Source of the DNA: JAGNNV01 sp031392925
GTDB lineage: Bacteria; Acidobacteriota; Vicinamibacteria; Fen-336; JAGNNV01
Assembly (NCBI GenBank): GCA_031392925.1
Contig: JANMVV010000128.1
Span: 1-8,160 of the forward strand
Direction of reading: 5' to 3'
Length of the DNA stretch: 8,160 nt
The notes beneath the pieces were generated by a model that saw only the letters and a program-made list of their open reading frames with translations, was not told where the DNA came from and did not search any database. The first letter of the stretch is position 1. The number at the start of each line of letters is the position of its first letter. Both the position numbers and the translations under genes were made by a program. Shown here piece by piece: positions 1-5,935 of the stretch.

Positions 1-608
1 TCGGTCTGCCAGACGTTCGCCCACAATTCGCCGCGCACGAACTCCAGTTCGTTGAGCCTCTCCACTGGACGCGAACCGTCCACGACGAGAAGGTTTCGCA
101 CCGCCTTCTGGGTCTTTGGATCGAGGAAGAACAGGTGCGACGAACCGTCGCTCATCACCAGGGCCTTCCCGTCATAGGCCATGCCCCAGCCCTCAGTTGG
201 GTAGCTGAAAGTCCTGAGGCGCTTCAACGTGTTCTTGTCATGGACGAAGCCCACGTGCTCTTCCCAGGTGAGCTGGAGCAGTTCATGGCCCACGAGGGCG
301 AGGCCCTCGGCGAAGTACGGCGACTCGACCGGCGCCTGCTGGATCACCGCTCCCGTCTCGGGGTTCACCTTGCGAAGAGTGGAGTAACCGCGAAGCCCGG
401 TGCTCTCGTAGAAGATCCCATCCGCGAAGACCAGGCCCTGGGTGAAGGCGGTGGGATCGTGCGGAAAGGCCTTCACGACCTTGAAGCTGAACCGAGGAGT
501 CTTCGTCTGGGCGTTCGTGGTCATGCTCGTCGCGCAGAATGCCAGAAGGGCGAGGCAAGCGAGCGTCAGCGCGCCCCGACGCGGGAAGAACGGCTGCTTT
601 GTTGCCAC
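1..608 (-). CDS. Glutaminyl-peptide cyclotransferase, secreted, plant/bacterial type (3' end cut by window)
   Basis: This enzyme family converts N-terminal glutamine of peptides to pyroglutamate, and its members fold as a five-bladed beta-propeller. About 202 residues are visible; the C-terminal 60 or so lie beyond the left edge. Family motifs seen in order are HDPTAFTQGL (50-59), YESTGLRGYSTLRK (67-80), FAEGL (99-103), PTEGWGMAYDG, FFLDPKT and, near the cut, LNELEFVRGELWANVWQTD. The start is GTG at 608; an in-frame TGA lies upstream with no other start between. An AGGAG lies only 2 nt before the GTG (611-615). Residues 1-33 look like a signal peptide: basic residues, a hydrophobic stretch around residues 13-27, then TNA before Gln34 as a likely signal peptidase I site. 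Cys25 is preceded by Phe, so a lipobox is unlikely. The gene has the same direction as the SDR but lies 717 nt downstream of it, so it probably has its own promoter. Identity is firm from motif order; the substrate is unknown. Confidence 0.93.
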   Translation of the reverse strand, partial: MATKQPFFPRRGALTLACLALLAFCATSMTTNAQTKTPRFSFKVVKAFPHDPTAFTQGLVFADGIFYESTGLRGYSTLRKVNPETGAVIQQAPVESPYFAEGLALVGHELLQLTWEEHVGFVHDKNTLKRLRTFSYPTEGWGMAYDGKALVMSDGSSHLFFLDPKTQKAVRNLLVVDGSRPVERLNELEFVRGELWANVWQT

Positions 609-637
609 GACTCCTAATTTACCCCCTTGGACCTCAG
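609..637 (-). promoter_or_regulatory. Leader of the glutaminyl cyclase gene with Shine-Dalgarno AGGAG
   Basis: Read on the minus strand, this is an AT-richer strip containing GTAAATTAGGAG just before the GTG start. AGGAG (615-611) is the ribosome site, at an unusually short 2-nt spacing. TAAATT (621-616) matches a TATAAT box at four of six positions but would place the transcript start almost on the start codon. I see no convincing -35 box. The promoter may lie within the adjacent repeat. Confidence 0.35.
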
Positions 638-859
638 GTCATTGCGAGCCGCTCACGTCCTTCGGACGTGACGTTGAGAGAAACCCACCACCGACCACCG
701 TCATTGCGAGGCCCAAATCCGTATCGGAGCGGGCCGAAGCAATCTCGCGGGGCGTGGTAGCGGTGGCCCGCGGGACCCGGGAGCGAGTGGGCTTGCTGCG
801 CCGGGGACGGCGGGTGCGTCACCCTGGGACGCTTCTCGATGGAATCGTGTGTTCCTTAC
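638..859 (+). repeat. Left arm of a long imperfect inverted repeat (CATTGCGAG-type intergenic element)
   Basis: This arm aligns to the reverse complement of 1067-1308 along most of its length. Shared blocks in the same order are GTCATTGCGAGC, a short hairpin, GAGAGAAACCC, GCGAGG, a CGAAGC-ATCTC block, TGGTAG-GGTGGCCCGCGG, GCGCCG-GGAC, GAATCGTGTG and CCTTAC. The outer GTCATTGCGAG is repeated at 700-710, and the pair GTCATTGCGAG...GAAGCAATCTC spans 700-746. From memory, that pair resembles a palindromic repeat widespread between genes in many bacterial genomes; I could not verify this. No reading frame here looks like a protein. Indels between the arms show old divergence, so this is not a recent duplication. 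Confidence 0.75.
653..671 (+). repeat. Hairpin in the outer end of the left repeat arm
   Basis: A perfect 8-bp stem, TCACGTCC/GGACGTGA, closes a 3-nt TTC loop. The equivalent place in the right arm also folds, but with different stem bases. There is no following T-run in either direction, so it does not look like a standard intrinsic terminator. Confidence 0.7.
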
Positions 860-1066
860 CCGCCTCGGATCGGCGAAATGGACGTGTCTCGATGGAGTGA
901 CTCGCCTCTACGCCCCGGCGCATGCAACCCACTCGCTCCCCGGTCCCGCTCCATCTCTGGGTCCAACTACCGCCTTTGAAAAACCGCCTGAAATGGGTCG
1001 CAGGCGTCGAGGCGTTAATCGCGAGTCGCCGGACTCCGTCGGTAAGGTTCGCGATTATCGAGCCGA
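860..1066. other. Non-coding centre between the two repeat arms
   Basis: No gene is supported here. The stretch holds the inverted partial repeat copy at 913-947. A decamer TCTCGATGGA occurs at 891-900 and also at 835-844 in the left arm. Short open frames cross the region on the plus strand, but none has a ribosome site plus recognisable protein sequence. The region lies on the downstream side of the SDR gene and upstream of the cyclase gene, so it may be transcribed as part of a long untranslated segment. Confidence 0.5.
913..947 (-). repeat. Third, partial copy of the repeat core; inverted match to 772-806
   Basis: The reverse complement of this 35-nt segment matches 772-806 of the left arm at 30 of 35 positions by hand count. 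The shared core is GGGAGCGAGTGGG followed, after a short variable stretch, by TGCGCCGGGG. The right arm contains a more diverged version on the same (minus) strand. The two well-matched copies could pair in single-stranded form as a long stem over a spacer of about 106 nt. Flanking sequence matches only weakly, so the copy is either partial or much decayed. Confidence 0.7.
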
Positions 1067-1308
1067 GTAAGGAGGCACACGATTCACTCGTTCCGATATT
1101 CCAGTGCCGACGCAGCGCGTATCCTCCCCCTGGGGGACGAGATGTCCGCGGCGCCGCGAGCCCATCTCAGCGCCCGGCTCCGCGGGCCACCCCTACCAAG
1201 CCTGTGAGATCGCTTCGTCGCTTCGCATCTCGATCGGCTCCTCGCGACGACGACGTGGGGTTTCTCTCCACAGTCACGGACGTAGTCCGTGTCCCGCTCG
1301 CAATGACG
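1067..1308 (-). repeat. Right arm of the long imperfect inverted repeat
   Basis: This is the counterpart of 638-859 on the opposite strand. Its outer end is CTCGCAATGAC (1298-1308), the reverse complement of the left outer end. Its inner end is GTAAGG plus CACACGATTC (1067-1085). The block 1205-1250 is the equivalent of the left CATTGCGAG...GAAGCAATCTC unit, with the CATT lost. It ends 17 nt before the stop codon of the SDR gene, so SDR transcripts would run directly into it. An 8-bp palindrome, GTCCGGAC (1308-1315), sits at the junction. Confidence 0.75.
1275..1291 (-). repeat. Hairpin in the outer end of the right repeat arm
   Basis: A perfect 7-bp stem, CACGGAC/GTCCGTG, closes a 3-nt loop. 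It occupies the same place in the right arm as the hairpin at 653-671 does in the left arm. Three stem pairs differ between the two arms and all three are still complementary. No T-run follows the stem. Confidence 0.7.
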
Positions 1309-1325
1309 TCCGGACAATCAACGGC

Positions 1326-2105
1326 TTAGGTCCCCGGAACCGCCCCTCCGTCAACCGACAGGCAATGGCCGCTGATGAAGCTGCCCTGATCGCTCGCGAG
1401 ATACACGTAGGCGTTCGCGATGTCCTCCACCTTGCCCATGCGGCCGAGGGGAGTGTGCTGCACCATGCTCTCGAGGGCTTTCAGCGGCATCTGCCGGATC
1501 ATCTCGGTCTCGATGAAGCCGGGGGCGATCGCGTTCACGCGGATGCCGTGCTTCCCCATCTCCCGCGCCCAGACCTTGGTCATGCCGATGACTCCCGCCT
1601 TCGTGGCGACGTAGTTTGTCTGGCCGAAGTTGCCATACAGACCGACCACGGAGGAGGCCGAGACGATGACCCCCGACTTCCGGGCGATCATGTGCGGCGC
1701 CACCGCGCGCGTGCAGAGGAAGACGCCGCGCAGGTTCGCGTCGATCACCATGTCGAACTGCTCGTCGGACATGACGCTCACCTGGCCGTCCTTGACCTTC
1801 ACCAGCATGCCGTCGCGCAGGATGCCCGCGTTATTGATGAGGACATCGATCTGCCCGAAGGCCTCCATCACCTTCGCGGTCGCGGCCGCGACCAGAGGGG
1901 CATCCGCCACCGAAACACGCGTGAACGTGGCCGTCAAAGCACCGGCGGCCTTCAGTTCGCTCACCAGCGCGGGCTCATCGCCCTTGACGTCCCACACCGC
2001 GACCCGGCAGCCCTGAGCGGCGAACGCGAGGGCCGTGCCCTTGCCGATGCCGTTGGCGCCGCCGGTCACGATGACGACTTTGTTTTTGAGACCGGTATCA
2101 ATCAT
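1326..2105 (-). CDS. Short-chain dehydrogenase/reductase, FabG-like (3-oxoacyl-ACP/acyl-CoA reductase family)
   Basis: This is a 259-residue classical SDR, the usual length for the family. The Rossmann nucleotide loop TGGANGIG spans 14-21. NNAG is at 91-94 and the active-site Asn at 124. The catalytic Ser is 152 (in ASSVVG), with Tyr165 and Lys169 in YVATK. NAIAPGFIETEM (191-202) and the C-terminal SGHCLSVDGG are typical of FabG-like reductases. Asp39 at the end of the second strand is the usual sign of NAD(H) rather than NADP(H) preference. A slightly long segment, VKVKDGQVSVMS (102-113), follows NNAG. The ATG at 2105 has AAAAGGA at 7-nt spacing. The gene begins 42 nt after the membrane-protein gene, with no terminator seen between, so it is probably cotranscribed. 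The family is certain; the substrate (3-oxoacyl thioester or another ketone/alcohol) is not, so no gene symbol is given. Confidence 0.93.
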   Translation of the reverse strand: MIDTGLKNKVVIVTGGANGIGKGTALAFAAQGCRVAVWDVKGDEPALVSELKAAGALTATFTRVSVADAPLVAAATAKVMEAFGQIDVLINNAGILRDGMLVKVKDGQVSVMSDEQFDMVIDANLRGVFLCTRAVAPHMIARKSGVIVSASSVVGLYGNFGQTNYVATKAGVIGMTKVWAREMGKHGIRVNAIAPGFIETEMIRQMPLKALESMVQHTPLGRMGKVEDIANAYVYLASDQGSFISGHCLSVDGGAVPGT

Positions 2106-2112
2106 GGGGGGG

Positions 2113-2119
2113 TCCTTTT
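2113..2119 (-). promoter_or_regulatory. Ribosome binding site of the SDR gene
   Basis: AAAAGGA lies 7 nt before the ATG, separated by a run of seven C residues (2106-2112). It supports the start chosen for the SDR. Its presence only 29-35 nt after the previous stop codon fits reinitiation within one transcript. Confidence 0.75.
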
Positions 2120-2147
2120 AGCAGAAAGCGCGGGCGCGAGACGGTGG

Positions 2148-3797
2148 TTATTGAACGCGGCCCTGGCTGCGACGCAGGTCGATGACGTTGAGACCGAGCC
2201 TCGTCAGGCTGATTTCGAGGCCATCCGGAGCGCCGGGTTCGAGAATGACGTTGGTGACGCCCCAGGAGAGCAGGGTGCTCGCGAACTTCTCGGGCTGATG
2301 GTCCAGAAGATCGCCGAGGCCGTTCACGTGGTCGGCGAGGGCCTGTGATCGTCGCGACACGAGGCCGGTCACGATCTTCCTCCGGTGCTGGGTCTGAAGC
2401 AGGACGGCGAAGCCGTCGAGGGTGGTCAGCGGAATGTTGCAGACCTCTCCCGGCACGAGCTGCGCGAGGTCCAGCGGCGACACGAAGGGCTTCGCCAGCG
2501 GCCGGGGCGACCACATCTCGAGACCGGCGGCCAGCGCGAGAAGGGCTACGAGGGCCCGGCCTTTGGCGCTCCGGCTCTCGACCCGGGAGAGAAAGCGCGC
2601 CGCGGGAATGGTCAGGAAGAACAGCGCGAAGAGCACGCACCGCACCGGCGTGCGTCCCATGGAGAAGGGCGGCACCGACATCAGGAAGGAGTACGGCATC
2701 ACGATCCCGAGGTCCGATCCGAAGATCTTGAGGGACGGCCCCAGGCTCAAGGCCAGGAATCCAAATGCCACGACGCCGCAGAGGCGAGTCCAGAAGTCGC
2801 GAAGGCGGATCAGACCGATGAGGGCGCTGCCGAGAAGCACGAATCCCAGGAACGCTTCGTGGCCCCCAACGCCTTTACTGATCCTTCGGTCGAGCGGCGC
2901 CATGAGCGCGAGCCACGGCTGAGTGTGCGGATCGGGGGTCACGAAGGCGGCGAGATTGGCTGACCAGAAACTCGCCTGACGGGGATTCATCGGCTGAGCA
3001 CCGCCTTGCACCCAGGCAAGAGCGAAGGGCGACACCAGAAGCACGGCGAGAGCGAGAGCCAAGCCGATGCGCGGGGCGCCCAGTCGGTCGAGCCGGCTGA
3101 AGACCTCGACCCGGGTGCCGGACCGCGCGAGAAGAATGGCGCCAATGGCGAGGAATGCCACCCAGGCGAAGGCGATGAGCTCGCCGAAGTAGGGACCGCC
3201 GCCGAACAGAAAGGCCACCAGAAGCACCGGCCCCAGCCGTGGACGCTCCCAAATGCTCACCAGGCAGAAGCCCGCCAGGGGAAGAATCGCGGCCACCGAC
3301 AGGTGGTTGAGATGGGGCGCGTGGAGCTGGTTAAAGGGCGAGAACGCGTACCCGATGGTCACGGCGAGGGCGGCGAGACGTCCCGACCCGATCCTTCGAA
3401 GGAAGGCCCAGGTCGAGAACGTGATCGCGATGTAGCAAAGGCCGATGGCGATCTTGTACGCGACGAGAGGGTAGAGGAGGTCCGCGCCCCCGCCCGGGTT
3501 GCTCAAACCCCGCCACCCCTTCACCACCGCGGTCACCGGGAAGAACCCGGGAGTCAGGACGTGAGCGGCGAGCGAGGTCCCGATGGGATGAAACACGATG
3601 TCCGAATGCAGGGGCGACGTGCCCGAGGAAATCGCCCGATCGACGCTCCACATGTTCCAGACCAGCTGCCCGTAGTCAGTGCCGAGGACGGGGATGCCGT
3701 CCAGGGGAAACACCTGGGTCCAGGTGAAGAGCAGGGCGAGGGGAATGGCCAGAAGCGCCGCCGCACCCATCTCCCTTCCGGAGGGAGGAGAGTTCAC
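2148..3797 (-). CDS. Polytopic membrane protein, GT-C glycosyltransferase-like, function unknown
   Basis: This is a 549-residue integral membrane protein. Roughly ten to twelve hydrophobic segments can be seen, for example near 11-28, 112-133, 139-153, 166-183, 188-222 (two), 243-265, 314-331, 337-355, 384-401 and 414-428. A soluble tail runs from about 430 to the end. The first non-membrane loop has an acidic LGTDYGQLVWNMW motif (38-50) and HPIGTSLAAH (70-79). A PPFSMGRTPVR motif (376-386) precedes a late helix. The tail has IPL...LLQTQH...GLVSRR. This arrangement recalls GT-C lipid-linked sugar transferases, where an early periplasmic Asp is catalytic; here that is only a resemblance. The reading frame starts with GTG at 3797, overlapping the ppk stop as GTGA. 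An ATG at codon 10 (3770) is preceded by GGAAGG with 3-nt spacing and may be the true start. It appears translationally linked to ppk and cotranscribed with the SDR. Confidence 0.8.
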   Translation of the reverse strand: MNSPPSGREMGAAALLAIPLALLFTWTQVFPLDGIPVLGTDYGQLVWNMWSVDRAISSGTSPLHSDIVFHPIGTSLAAHVLTPGFFPVTAVVKGWRGLSNPGGGADLLYPLVAYKIAIGLCYIAITFSTWAFLRRIGSGRLAALAVTIGYAFSPFNQLHAPHLNHLSVAAILPLAGFCLVSIWERPRLGPVLLVAFLFGGGPYFGELIAFAWVAFLAIGAILLARSGTRVEVFSRLDRLGAPRIGLALALAVLLVSPFALAWVQGGAQPMNPRQASFWSANLAAFVTPDPHTQPWLALMAPLDRRISKGVGGHEAFLGFVLLGSALIGLIRLRDFWTRLCGVVAFGFLALSLGPSLKIFGSDLGIVMPYSFLMSVPPFSMGRTPVRCVLFALFFLTIPAARFLSRVESRSAKGRALVALLALAAGLEMWSPRPLAKPFVSPLDLAQLVPGEVCNIPLTTLDGFAVLLQTQHRRKIVTGLVSRRSQALADHVNGLGDLLDHQPEKFASTLLSWGVTNVILEPGAPDGLEISLTRLGLNVIDLRRSQGRVQ

Positions 3798-5935
3798 GAC
3801 TGGCTGTCGCGCTTGATCGGCTCCAGGGTGAGGGGCACGGCCCGGAGCTTGTCCGCGCGGCTCTTCGCGTCTTCGTAGAGCTTCGTCTGCACCCGGAAAG
3901 GCTCCTCGCCCTTGCCCGGACGACGACGGTGGTAGGTGCCGCCCGAGTCAAGAACGCGCGCCTTCTGATTGTCGTCGAAGAACCAGTCCAGGATGGCCGA
4001 CAGGCGTTCGACTGCCTCCTTAGACGTGATGTGGGTCATCAGTTCGATTCGCCGATCGAGGTTCCGCGGCATCCAATCCGCACTCGCGATGTAGTGCTCT
4101 TCATCACCGCCGTTCCAGAAGTGATAGATCCTCGAATGCTCGAGGTAGCGATCGATGATCGAGACCACTTCGATGTTCTCGGAAACCCCCTTGAGCCCGG
4201 GGCGCAGACAGCAGATCCCGCGCACGTTGAGCTTCACCTTGACCCCGGCCCTGGACGCGGCATAGAGCGCCCGGATGATGTCTTCATCGACCAGGGCGTT
4301 CATCTTGCCGCGGATCAGGCCCGGCTGGCCCTCCTCGGCGCGGCGGCGCTCCCGATCGATCATGGAGACGATCTTGATGCGCAGGGCCATGGGCGCCATG
4401 GTGAGCCGCTGCATCGAGGGAGGATCAGAGAAGCCGGTGATGGCGTTGAAGAAAGCGGAGAGGTCGCGGCCCAGACCGTCGTCGGAAGAGAGGAGCCCCA
4501 GATCGGTGTAGAGCCTGGAGGTCTTCTCGTTGTAGTTGCCGGTGGAGAGATGCACGTAGCGCCTGATGCCCTGCGGCTCGCGGCGCACCACCAGGGTGGC
4601 CTTGGCGTGCGTCTTGAGGCCGCGGATGCCGTAGATGACATGAGCGCCGGCGTCCTCGAGCCTTCGGGCCCAGCGGATGTTCGACGCCTCGTCGAATCGC
4701 GCGGTGAGCTCCACCACCACCGTGACCTGCTTGCCTCCCTCGGCCGCGGTGACGAGCGCCTTCACCACCTCGGAGTCGGAGGCCGGCCGGTAAAGGGTCT
4801 GCTTGATGGCCAGCACTTGCGGATCCGCGGCCGCCTGCTTGACGAAATCCAGCACCGTCTCGAACGACTCGTAGGGATGATGAAGCAGGACGTCGCGGCG
4901 GGAGAGGAGGGCGAACAGGTCGGCGGACTCGGCGGGCAGAAGGGTCGCCTGCGAGCGCTGCCCCGCGTCGCGGAACGAGTCGAGAATGGGAAGGTCGAGG
5001 ATCTGGAAGAAAAGCCTCAGATCGAGCGGTCCGTGGATGCGGTAGACCAGCGGCTCCGCGCCGGGGAACCTCGAGGTCAGTTGCGAAAGCAGGGCCTCCG
5101 AGGCCCTCGCGTCGATATCCAGGCGAACCACCTGCGAACGGCGACGGCCCTTGACCTCGTCTTCCACCTGCGACAGGAAATCGTCCCCGCCGCCTTCGTC
5201 GTCGATGTCGAGTTCAGCGTCGCGCAGCACGCGGAACGCCGCCACGTCGCGCACGGCCTGACCCGGGAAGAGGGTGGCCAGCTGCGACAGCACCACGGTC
5301 TCGAGCCGGACATACGTGGAATCGGCGCCGGGAACGCGAACGAGCCGGGGCAGAACCGCGGGAACGGGAACCACTCCGAGGCGGGGCTCGCCTCCCTGCT
5401 TGTCCTTGTCCGGCTCGAACAGGACGGCGAGATTGATCGACAGCGACGGCAGCATGGGGAACGGCCGGGCCGCGTCGACCCCGAGGGGCGTGATGACGGG
5501 CAGAACCTCGTCCTTGAAGAAACGGACCACGCCCGCGCGTAATGATGCGTCGAGATCGGAGAAGTCGAGGATGCGGATCCCGATGCCCGCAAGGCTCGGG
5601 AGGATGTCGCGCTCGGAGATCTCATGAAGCCGCTTCAACTGCAGCGCCGCCATCTCCTTCACCACCGCGAGTTGTTGCGCGGGAGACAGGCCGGCGGAAT
5701 CGGGCGCATGGTCCCCCTCGGCGATGGCGTTCTTCAAGGAGGCCACGCGGACCATGAAGAACTCGTCGAGGTTGTTGGTGACGATGGCCATGAACTTGGC
5801 CCGTTCGGCCAGCGGCGTCGCCGCCTCTTCCACTTCCTCGAGCACGCGGGAATTGAACGAGAGCCACGACAGCTCGCGATTGAAAAAAATCTCCGGATCC
5901 TGCGCTTTGCGCTTCGGCTTGCCCTTCGGCGTCAT
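3794..5935 (-). CDS. ppk: Polyphosphate kinase 1
   Basis: PPK1 reversibly polymerises the terminal phosphate of ATP into inorganic polyphosphate. The product has 713 residues, against 688 in E. coli. The N-terminal domain opens with FFNRELSWLSFNSRVLEE (17-34) and the ATP-site IVTNNLDEFFMVR (51-63, Asn55). In the catalytic domains, His443 (KTHAK), His462 (VHLSTGNYNEKT) and His600 (RYLEH) match E. coli His435, His454 and His592 at a constant offset of 8. Arg383 (LYRPA) and Arg413 (ARFDEASN) match the metal/phosphate-binding Arg375 and Arg405. SADWMPRNLDRR (618-629) is also conserved. The enzyme therefore looks fully active. The ATG at 5935 overlaps the ppx stop as ATGA and has a strong AAAGGAG at 7-nt spacing. 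The open frame continues upstream, but that part lies inside ppx and bears no PPK sequence. The gene ends in a GTGA overlap with the membrane-protein gene. Confidence 0.98.
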   Translation of the reverse strand: MTPKGKPKRKAQDPEIFFNRELSWLSFNSRVLEEVEEAATPLAERAKFMAIVTNNLDEFFMVRVASLKNAIAEGDHAPDSAGLSPAQQLAVVKEMAALQLKRLHEISERDILPSLAGIGIRILDFSDLDASLRAGVVRFFKDEVLPVITPLGVDAARPFPMLPSLSINLAVLFEPDKDKQGGEPRLGVVPVPAVLPRLVRVPGADSTYVRLETVVLSQLATLFPGQAVRDVAAFRVLRDAELDIDDEGGGDDFLSQVEDEVKGRRRSQVVRLDIDARASEALLSQLTSRFPGAEPLVYRIHGPLDLRLFFQILDLPILDSFRDAGQRSQATLLPAESADLFALLSRRDVLLHHPYESFETVLDFVKQAAADPQVLAIKQTLYRPASDSEVVKALVTAAEGGKQVTVVVELTARFDEASNIRWARRLEDAGAHVIYGIRGLKTHAKATLVVRREPQGIRRYVHLSTGNYNEKTSRLYTDLGLLSSDDGLGRDLSAFFNAITGFSDPPSMQRLTMAPMALRIKIVSMIDRERRRAEEGQPGLIRGKMNALVDEDIIRALYAASRAGVKVKLNVRGICCLRPGLKGVSENIEVVSIIDRYLEHSRIYHFWNGGDEEHYIASADWMPRNLDRRIELMTHITSKEAVERLSAILDWFFDDNQKARVLDSGGTYHRRRPGKGEEPFRVQTKLYEDAKSRADKLRAVPLTLEPIKRDSQS

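Noticed and set aside
1..608. Lipoprotein signal for the glutaminyl cyclase (Cys25 in LLAFC)
   Set aside because: Phe occupies the position before Cys, where a lipobox needs Gly, Ala or Ser. A signal peptidase I site after TNA is a better fit.
653..671. Intrinsic terminator for the SDR gene at the repeat hairpins
   Set aside because: The stems are convincing, but no T-run follows them on the minus strand, so a standard intrinsic terminator is not supported.
638..1308. Insertion sequence or CRISPR array as explanation of the repeats
   Set aside because: No transposase remnant is seen between the arms, and there are no regularly spaced direct repeats with unique spacers. The copies are inverted and diverged.
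442..1329. Short open frames in the intergenic gap on both strands (for example plus 442-900, 849-1070, 922-1329; minus 634-822, 1084-1317)
   Set aside because: They run through the inverted repeat arms or into neighbouring genes, have no good ribosome sites, and their translations show low-complexity GC-rich composition without family resemblance.
3929..5542. A 537-codon open frame on the plus strand, and other long plus-strand frames at 1104-2348, 3006-3878 and 6112-7104
   Set aside because: All lie antisense to firmly identified genes. Their translations are rich in Arg, Gly, His and Glu without any recognisable domain, as expected from the mirror frame of GC-rich coding DNA.
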